37,666 bases of DNA from Spirochaetales bacterium (GTDB lineage: Bacteria > Spirochaetota > Spirochaetia > DAHUYW01). The DNA is taken from contig DAHUYW010000040.1 in NCBI GenBank assembly GCA_027306915.1, positions 1 to 37,666 of the forward strand. Reading direction: 5' to 3'. A program made the position numbers and the translations under genes. The notes beneath the pieces are model-generated. The model saw only the letters and a list, made by a program, of their open reading frames with translations, did not search any database and was not told the DNA's origin. Numbering within the stretch: the first letter of the stretch is position 1; each line of letters begins with the position of its first letter. This document shows, in pieces, positions 33,189-37,666 of the stretch.

Positions 33189-33217
33189 AGCGTAGCGTAA
33201 GTCACTGGCAGTGTCAA
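33189..33217 (-). promoter_or_regulatory. Candidate promoter of the PEGA/FGE-smpB unit
   Basis: Minus strand: TTGACA (33217-33212, perfect), a 17-base spacer, then TACGCT (33194-33189, weak). Transcription would start 2-3 bases before the ATG at 33179. The bases before the ATG are pyrimidine-rich and cannot form a Shine-Dalgarno. Confidence 0.45.
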
Positions 33218-33254
33218 CGCGACCACGATTCCGAAGCGCAGAAAGGACGAGCCC

Positions 33255-33284
33255 TTGTCATCCCGGAACCATCCATGCTATCGT
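33255..33284 (+). promoter_or_regulatory. Candidate promoter of lepB
   Basis: TTGTCA (33255-33260), an 18-base spacer, then TATCGT (33279-33284) with TG one base upstream (extended -10). The ATG at 33294 is 10 bases from the end of the -10 box, leaving a leader of about 2-3 bases and no Shine-Dalgarno. Confidence 0.45.
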
Positions 33285-33293
33285 CGCTCGGTC

Positions 33294-34277
33294 ATGACGC
33301 GGCTCCAAACTTTGTACACTGGCGTTCAGAGCTTTACCGAAGGGCTGCTCACCTCCCGAAAGCGGCGCAAGCTGCTCCGACAAGAGCGCCAGAAAAAGAA
33401 GAACCCTGTGCTCGATTGGGTCGAGGCCTTTTTGTGGGCCGCGGGGGTCGTTCTCATCATCAACCAGTACCTGTTTCAGGCCTATCAGATTCCCTCCGGA
33501 TCGATGGAAAAGACGCTCCTCATCAGCGATCGCATCTTCGTCAACAAGCTGGTGTTCGGTCCGGAGCTGCTGCCCGGAATCGGGAAGCTTCCCGGTTTTC
33601 GGCAGCCGGCACGGGATAACGTGATAATCTTCGACAATCCGCTTTATCTCACGCGAGGTCCTGTCTTCGATGTGGCGCAACGGATCCTCTACATGCTCAC
33701 CCTTTCGCTGGTCGACATCGATCGAAACAAGGAGGGGCAGCCGCGAGCCCACTTTCTCATCAAGCGCGCCGTCGGAGTCGGCGGCGACCGGCTTCGCATC
33801 TCCGAGGGCTCGGTGTGGTTGAAGCCGCAAGGGATGGGCGAGTGGCTTCCCGAAGCGCAGTTCAAGAAGCTCACTGACGCGCACTACGTCACTCAGCGTC
33901 TTCTCGATTCGCAGGACTACGTGGCAATCCACGCGCAGGCAATCGCCGACGCCTACAAGACTGCGCGCCTCACGCCCGACCCGACCATCGCCAAGGAAGC
34001 CCAGCTGCCCGTGCACGCATATGGGGATCAATACGAGTGGATGGGTGTGCGCGACCGGACCCTCTACGCCATCTATCCCGAGCAGCAGAGCGTCCGAAAC
34101 GATTGGCGCCAATTCGAGCTCGGCTGGTACATTCCCAAGGGTTGGGTCTTTCCGATGGGCGACAACCGCGACAACTCCAAGGACGGCCGGTATTTCGGTC
34201 CCGTTCGCATCAGTAGCGTTCTCGGCAAGGCGATGTTTATCTACTGGCCCATCGAACGGATCGGACCCATCCGGTAG
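33294..34277 (+). CDS. lepB: Signal peptidase I
   Basis: Membrane serine protease that removes Sec/Tat signal peptides on the outer face of the cytoplasmic membrane. Seen: 327 residues from the ATG at 33294. A basic cytoplasmic N-terminus (SRKRRKLLRQERQKKK) precedes one membrane helix at about 44-63. Box B QIPSGSMEKTL carries the catalytic Ser70, box D LIKRAVGVGGD the catalytic Lys157, and box E GDNRDNSKDGRYFGPV is near the C-terminus. The spacing of 87 residues between Ser and Lys, plus a long segment after the Lys, makes it larger than Gram-positive SipS types and closer to E. coli LepB. The frame also opens at 33255 (TTG), but that segment overlaps the promoter. It faces the PEGA/FGE gene divergently. 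Confidence 0.95.
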   Translation: MTRLQTLYTGVQSFTEGLLTSRKRRKLLRQERQKKKNPVLDWVEAFLWAAGVVLIINQYLFQAYQIPSGSMEKTLLISDRIFVNKLVFGPELLPGIGKLPGFRQPARDNVIIFDNPLYLTRGPVFDVAQRILYMLTLSLVDIDRNKEGQPRAHFLIKRAVGVGGDRLRISEGSVWLKPQGMGEWLPEAQFKKLTDAHYVTQRLLDSQDYVAIHAQAIADAYKTARLTPDPTIAKEAQLPVHAYGDQYEWMGVRDRTLYAIYPEQQSVRNDWRQFELGWYIPKGWVFPMGDNRDNSKDGRYFGPVRISSVLGKAMFIYWPIERIGPIR

Positions 34278-34317
34278 CCAGAGCTCCGTTTCCGGGCGGA
34301 GCGCATTCCAGCGCCAA

Positions 34318-34347
34318 TTGACACCGGTTTTTGCCGCGTGGTATCCT
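34318..34347 (+). promoter_or_regulatory. Candidate promoter of yebC-ruvCAB-queA
   Basis: TTGACA (34318-34323, perfect), an 18-base spacer, then TATCCT (34342-34347). A leader of about 20 bases follows with AGGAGA before the ATG. A hairpin without T run (GCTCCG/CGGAGC, 34283-34302) lies just after lepB and may be a weak terminator. Confidence 0.5.
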
Positions 34348-34374
34348 TATTAATGTCTTTCCCAAGGAGAATCT

Positions 34375-35121
34375 ATGTCCGGCCACAGCAAATGGGCGAG
34401 TATCAAACACAAGAAGGGTGCCCTCGACGCGAAGCGCGGTCAGGCCTTCACGAAGATCATCAAGGAAATCACGATCGCATCTCGACTCGGCGGGGGTGAC
34501 GAAGAGGCCAATCCGCGTCTTCGCACCGCCATCCTCAAGGCCAAGGGCGCGAACATGCCCAAGGACAATATCGAGCGCGCCATCAAGAAGGGGACCGGCG
34601 ATCTCGAAGGGGTCAACTACGTCCAGATAACGTATGAGGCCTACGGACCCGGAGGCGTCGCGATCCTCATCGAGACGCTTACCGACAACAAGAATAGAAC
34701 TGCGGCGGACTTGCGCAACCTCCTGTCGAAAGGGGGGGGGAACCTCGGCGAGACCGGGAGTGTCTCCTATCTCTTCAAACGAAAGGGTGTGATAAGCCTC
34801 GACGCCGAAAAGTACACCGAGGACCAGATCATCGAGGTCGCTCTTGACGCCGGAGCCGAAGACGTCTCGACCAGCGAAGGAACCATCGAGGTGCTCACCG
34901 AGCCCGACGCCTTCGAAGCCGTGCTTTCCGCCTGCCAGAAGGCAGGCTTCGAGCAGTCGATGGCAGAGATCGCCATGGTTCCGGAGGCCACCATCACCCT
35001 CGAGCCCGACAAGACTGCAAAGGTGCTGCGGCTGCTGGAACGCCTCGACGAGCACGACGATGTCCAGTCGGTCGCCTCAAACCTGGAGGTTCCCGAGGGC
35101 TTCGTCCTCGACGATGAATGA
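34375..35121 (+). CDS. yebC: YebC/PmpR family protein
   Basis: YebC-family proteins bind DNA as regulators in some bacteria and help ribosomes through polyproline stretches in others. Seen: 248 residues, the usual length. Motifs: the start MSGHSKWASIKHKKGALDAK, ANMPKDNIERAIKKGTG, YEAYGPGGVAILIE, and NLGETGSVSYLFKRKG. A run of nine G at 34732-34740 encodes GGG in frame, so no frameshift is implied there. The start has AGGAGA 6 bases upstream. The stop overlaps the ruvC start (ATGA). yebC before ruvC is a common arrangement. Confidence 0.96.
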   Translation: MSGHSKWASIKHKKGALDAKRGQAFTKIIKEITIASRLGGGDEEANPRLRTAILKAKGANMPKDNIERAIKKGTGDLEGVNYVQITYEAYGPGGVAILIETLTDNKNRTAADLRNLLSKGGGNLGETGSVSYLFKRKGVISLDAEKYTEDQIIEVALDAGAEDVSTSEGTIEVLTEPDAFEAVLSACQKAGFEQSMAEIAMVPEATITLEPDKTAKVLRLLERLDEHDDVQSVASNLEVPEGFVLDDE

Positions 35122-35624
35122 TTCGCATCCTCGGGCTTGACCCTGGTCTTGCGGAGACCGGCTTCGGTATCATCGAGGTCAGTGACGGAGTCTGCCGACA
35201 CGTTGCTCATGGGGCTGTCAGCACCAGCTCGTCAATGTCCATTGGGGAGCGGCTCGAGAAGATACAGCGGGAAGTCCTCGATGTCATCCGCACCTACAAG
35301 CCGGCGCAGGCCGGCGTCGAGAGCCTCTATTTCGCGAAAAACATCACAAGCGCAATCCCGGTCGCCCAGGCGCGCGGAGTCTTGCTCCTCACCCTCTCGC
35401 AGGAGGGAGTTCCCTCTTGGGAGTTTTCGCCGCCCGAGATCAAGCTTGCAATTTCGGGAACCGGCCGCGCGAGCAAGCATCAGGTCCAGGAACTGGTCAG
35501 GGTTCTCATCGGGCTGCCTGTGGCTCCGCGGCCCGACCATGCTGCCGACGCCCTTGCGGCAGCCATCTGCTGCTACCACCACCGCTTCGCGGAGGAGCGG
35601 ATTGCACGAGGGCTTGATGTTTAA
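35118..35624 (+). CDS. ruvC: Holliday junction endonuclease RuvC
   Basis: Cuts Holliday junctions symmetrically with Mg2+ during recombination repair, acting with RuvAB. Seen: 168 residues. The four acidic catalytic residues are in place: Asp8 (ILGLDPG), Glu68 (AGVESLYFAKN), Asp140 and Asp144 (RPDHAADALAAAIC, with the conserved His141). The ATG overlaps the yebC stop, and the last 8 bases overlap the ruvA start. Confidence 0.96.
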   Translation: MIRILGLDPGLAETGFGIIEVSDGVCRHVAHGAVSTSSSMSIGERLEKIQREVLDVIRTYKPAQAGVESLYFAKNITSAIPVAQARGVLLLTLSQEGVPSWEFSPPEIKLAISGTGRASKHQVQELVRVLIGLPVAPRPDHAADALAAAICCYHHRFAEERIARGLDV

Positions 35625-36219
35625 CAGTCTCACCGGCAGAGTGACCGCGAAGCGGGAAGGAAGCCTGTACCTCGAGACCAACGGGATCGAGTGGGACATC
35701 GTGACGCCTACCCCGTCGCTGGCGGCACTCCCGCCGGTCGGGTCGCTGGCTCGCATATACACGTACCTCCACCATCGCGAGGATCAGGTGAGGCTGTTCG
35801 GCTTTGCCTCTCCCCTTGAGCGGGCGCTCTTCCTCGATCTGCTGAAGGTCGAAGGGGTCGGACCGAAGCAGGCCGTGAAGATCATGTCGGGGATCTCCGC
35901 CGAGCTGCTTGCAGCCGCTCTCGACAACGGCGATGTCGAAGCCCTGAGCCGCCTTCCCGGGTTGGGCGTCAAGACTGCTCAGAAAATGATCCTCGCCCTG
36001 CGGGGCAAGCTTACCCGCGAGATGGGCGAAGAGCCGCCACAGGCTTACGCCGACATCGTCAACGCCCTCGTGGAAATGGGCTTCGAGCGACGGCTTGCGA
36101 TCGAAGCGGTCCGCGAGTCGGCCGCCGAGCTGCACCGCGAGACTGCGGCCGGATCGAGAGCGGAGCCCGAGATCGAGAAGGAGCTCATGCGGCTTTCGAT
36201 CGTCCGCTTGAGCAGATAG
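35617..36219 (+). CDS. ruvA: Holliday junction branch migration subunit RuvA
   Basis: Tetramer that binds the junction and loads the RuvB motors. Seen: 200 residues, the usual size, from the ATG at 35617. The N-terminal OB fold begins [20 protein letters not shown]. The helix-hairpin-helix pair has [18 protein letters not shown] and [20 protein letters not shown], and a C-terminal RuvB-binding domain follows ([20 protein letters not shown]). The open frame back to 35137 lies over ruvC and is spurious. The start is coupled by an 8-base overlap with ruvC. Confidence 0.96.
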   Translation: MFNSLTGRVTAKREGSLYLETNGIEWDIVTPTPSLAALPPVGSLARIYTYLHHREDQVRLFGFASPLERALFLDLLKVEGVGPKQAVKIMSGISAELLAAALDNGDVEALSRLPGLGVKTAQKMILALRGKLTREMGEEPPQAYADIVNALVEMGFERRLAIEAVRESAAELHRETAAGSRAEPEIEKELMRLSIVRLSR

Positions 36220-36229
36220 GGGCTTAAGG

Positions 36230-37306
36230 ATGCGCGCCAGCAATCTCCTGTCGCCGGACTATCAAGGCGAAGAAGACGCTCGCGAAACGACGCTTCGCCC
36301 GCAGTATCTCAAAGATTTCCAGGGCCAGGACGCCATAAAGCGGAACCTTGCCGTTTTCATCCGCGCAGCGAAGGAAAGGAAGGAGAGCCTCGATCACGTC
36401 TTCCTGAGCGGTCCGCCCGGGCTCGGTAAGACCACCCTCGCCGGCATCATGGCGAACGAGCTGGGGGTCGAGTTCAAGGTGACCTCCGCGCCGGCTCTCG
36501 AGAAGCCGAAGGACCTCGCGGGGATCCTCACAACCTTGAGCAAACAGTCAGTCTTTTTCATCGACGAGATCCACCGCCTCAAACCCGCCCTCGAAGAGAT
36601 GCTCTATGTCGCGATGGAGGACTATGCGATCGATTGGGTCATCGGACAGGGGCCGACTGCGCGGACCATCCGGATTCCCATTCCGCCCTTTACCCTCATC
36701 GGCGCAACCACGAAGGCGGGTCAGGTTGCGGGACCGCTGTACAATCGCTTCGGGATAAGCGTCCGCATCAACTTCTACGAGTTTGATGAGATCATCACCA
36801 TAGTCCGGCGCTCGGCCGCCATCCTCAGCGTGACGATTGCCGACGACGCATCGGACCTGCTCGCCCGCTGCTCGCGCGGGACGCCGCGAGTCGCAAACAG
36901 GCTCCTGCGCCGCATGCGCGACTTTGCGCAGGTCGAAGGCGACGGAACCGTCACCCGAGCGGTGGTCGATCGAGGGCTCGATCGCCTCGAAATCGATGCC
37001 TACGGACTCGAGAGCCAGGATCGCGAGATCCTCCGCGTGATCATCGAAAAGTATGCGGGCGGCCCGGTGGGCGCGGAGACCCTTGCCATCTCGGTAGGGG
37101 AGGCCATCGAATCCCTCGAGGACTTCTACGAGCCCTACCTTATCCAGCGAGGCTTCCTGCAGCGAACGCCGCGGGGGCGCATCGCCACTGAGTCAGCCTA
37201 CCGCCATCTCGGAATCGAGCCGCCGCGCCGCCCTCCCGGCGGGAGCGGCTCCAACGGCCTCGGAAGCGCCGCTGCAGGTCCCGATCAGCAGACCCTCTTC
37301 CCATGA
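36230..37306 (+). CDS. ruvB: Holliday junction branch migration ATPase RuvB
   Basis: AAA+ hexameric motor that drives branch migration. Seen: 358 residues. The Walker A GPPGLGKT (61-68), Walker B FIDEIHRL (Asp112-Glu113), sensor 1 GATTKAG, the arginine-finger region GPLYNRFG and sensor 2 [12 protein letters not shown] are all present, then the winged-helix domain ending around [15 protein letters not shown]. The last ~25 residues ([16 protein letters not shown]) are a Gly/Ser/Ala-rich tail beyond the usual end. It starts 10 bases after the ruvA stop with a TAAGGA Shine-Dalgarno. The stop overlaps queA. Confidence 0.97.
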   Translation: MRASNLLSPDYQGEEDARETTLRPQYLKDFQGQDAIKRNLAVFIRAAKERKESLDHVFLSGPPGLGKTTLAGIMANELGVEFKVTSAPALEKPKDLAGILTTLSKQSVFFIDEIHRLKPALEEMLYVAMEDYAIDWVIGQGPTARTIRIPIPPFTLIGATTKAGQVAGPLYNRFGISVRINFYEFDEIITIVRRSAAILSVTIADDASDLLARCSRGTPRVANRLLRRMRDFAQVEGDGTVTRAVVDRGLDRLEIDAYGLESQDREILRVIIEKYAGGPVGAETLAISVGEAIESLEDFYEPYLIQRGFLQRTPRGRIATESAYRHLGIEPPRRPPGGSGSNGLGSAAAGPDQQTLFP

Positions 37307-37666
37307 AGACGAGCGACTTCGATTTCTCACTCCCTGAGGAGCTCATTGCCCAATGGCCGTCCGAGCGGCGGGAGGGCTCGCGTCTCATGGTGGTCGACCC
37401 GCGGGCGGGGGCGATCTCCCACCGCTTGGTCTCAGACATCCCGTCCCTCGTTGAGCCGGGAACGGTCGTCGTCATAAATGACTCTCGGGTACGTCGCGCC
37501 CGAATCTACGGCGAGCATCCCGGCAGCGGCCGTGTGGAGTTTCTTCTCGTGGAGCAGCTTGATGCACAGACGTGGCGCGCCTTGTGTCCCCGCGCGCGCC
37601 GCCAGCGCCCAGGCACGCAGTACTCCTTCGCCGGCGGAGCAGCCGCAGAGATCATCGGCGCCGAGG
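37303..37666 (+). CDS. queA: tRNA preQ1(34) S-adenosylmethionine ribosyltransferase-isomerase, C-terminus cut
   Basis: Makes epoxyqueuosine in the wobble position of GUN tRNAs. Seen: the first 121 residues, before the window ends. Family marks: [41 protein letters not shown] and GRVEFLLVE. The ATG overlaps the ruvB stop (ATGA at 37303), so it is the fifth gene of the yebC-ruvCAB operon. ruv-queA linkage is common in bacteria. Confidence 0.94.
   Translation, partial: MKTSDFDFSLPEELIAQWPSERREGSRLMVVDPRAGAISHRLVSDIPSLVEPGTVVVINDSRVRRARIYGEHPGSGRVEFLLVEQLDAQTWRALCPRARRQRPGTQYSFAGGAAAEIIGAE

Noticed and set aside
34732..34740. Run of nine G in yebC as a slippage or frameshift site
   Set aside because: It encodes Gly-Gly-Gly in frame and the YebC sequence continues normally on both sides.
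1..37666. CRISPR array, transposase, integrase, prophage or tRNA genes
   Set aside because: None was seen by eye. The only tRNA-like structure is in ssrA, and gene content and codon use look uniform.

Overview
The window is a GC-rich stretch of about 37.7 kb from a spirochaete chromosome. The best evidence for this is a cfpA-like gene (cytoplasmic filament protein A, known from treponemes) at 12263-14329. It sits beside a pyruvate phosphate dikinase-like gene and is divergent from a VWA-domain/lipoprotein gene set. As I recall it, this resembles the T. pallidum neighbourhood TP0746 (ppdK), TP0748 (cfpA), TP0750 (VWA) and TP0751 (pallilysin). Unlike T. pallidum, this organism carries many purine nucleotide genes, so it is probably a free-living or less reduced relative. 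I cannot name the genus. I see no insertion sequence, prophage, CRISPR array or tRNA gene.

Layout. (1) 1-1428, minus: a beta-barrel-like outer membrane protein, then a lipoprotein cut by the window edge. (2) 1620-8080, plus: folD, an IMP cyclohydrolase and an AICAR transformylase as two overlapping genes (a split purH), a membrane ORF joined through a 10-A slippery run to a LytR-CpsA-Psr (LCP) domain, a small membrane protein, and a TPR/SPOR protein. (3) 12134-8095, minus: a VWA protein, an NrnA-like DHH phosphoesterase and a large lipoprotein. (4) 12203-18372, plus: cfpA with a good promoter and terminator, a two-domain protein with a Gly/Arg-rich linker, and the PPDK-like protein with a terminator. 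(5) 20350-18437, minus: a TPR protein. (6) 20485-26166, plus: purB-guaB-purA-guaA, the full branch from IMP to AMP and GMP. (7) 27049-26249, minus: an MtfA-family peptidase. (8) 27127-30563, plus: a coiled-coil membrane protein and an M16 lipoprotein peptidase. (9) 33179-30635, minus: a PEGA/FGE-fold membrane protein, smpB, and ssrA (tmRNA) with its own promoter. (10) 33255-37666, plus: lepB, then yebC-ruvC-ruvA-ruvB-queA, with queA cut by the window edge.

Genes inside operons are packed tightly, with many ATGA or GTGA overlaps. Several first genes of transcription units show a different pattern: a sigma70-like -10 box only 5-10 bases before the start codon and no usable Shine-Dalgarno sequence, which suggests leaderless or nearly leaderless mRNAs.

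The most unusual items are: the probable programmed -1 frameshift that joins an envelope-anchored N-terminus to an LCP domain; a PPDK-like protein whose nucleotide-binding half looks degenerate while its histidine and PEP/pyruvate halves look intact; Gly/Arg-rich segments in both CfpA and its neighbour; and a region at 27187-27765 where two frames both read as membrane-anchored coiled coils. Motif and promoter calls were made by eye, without alignments or searches.
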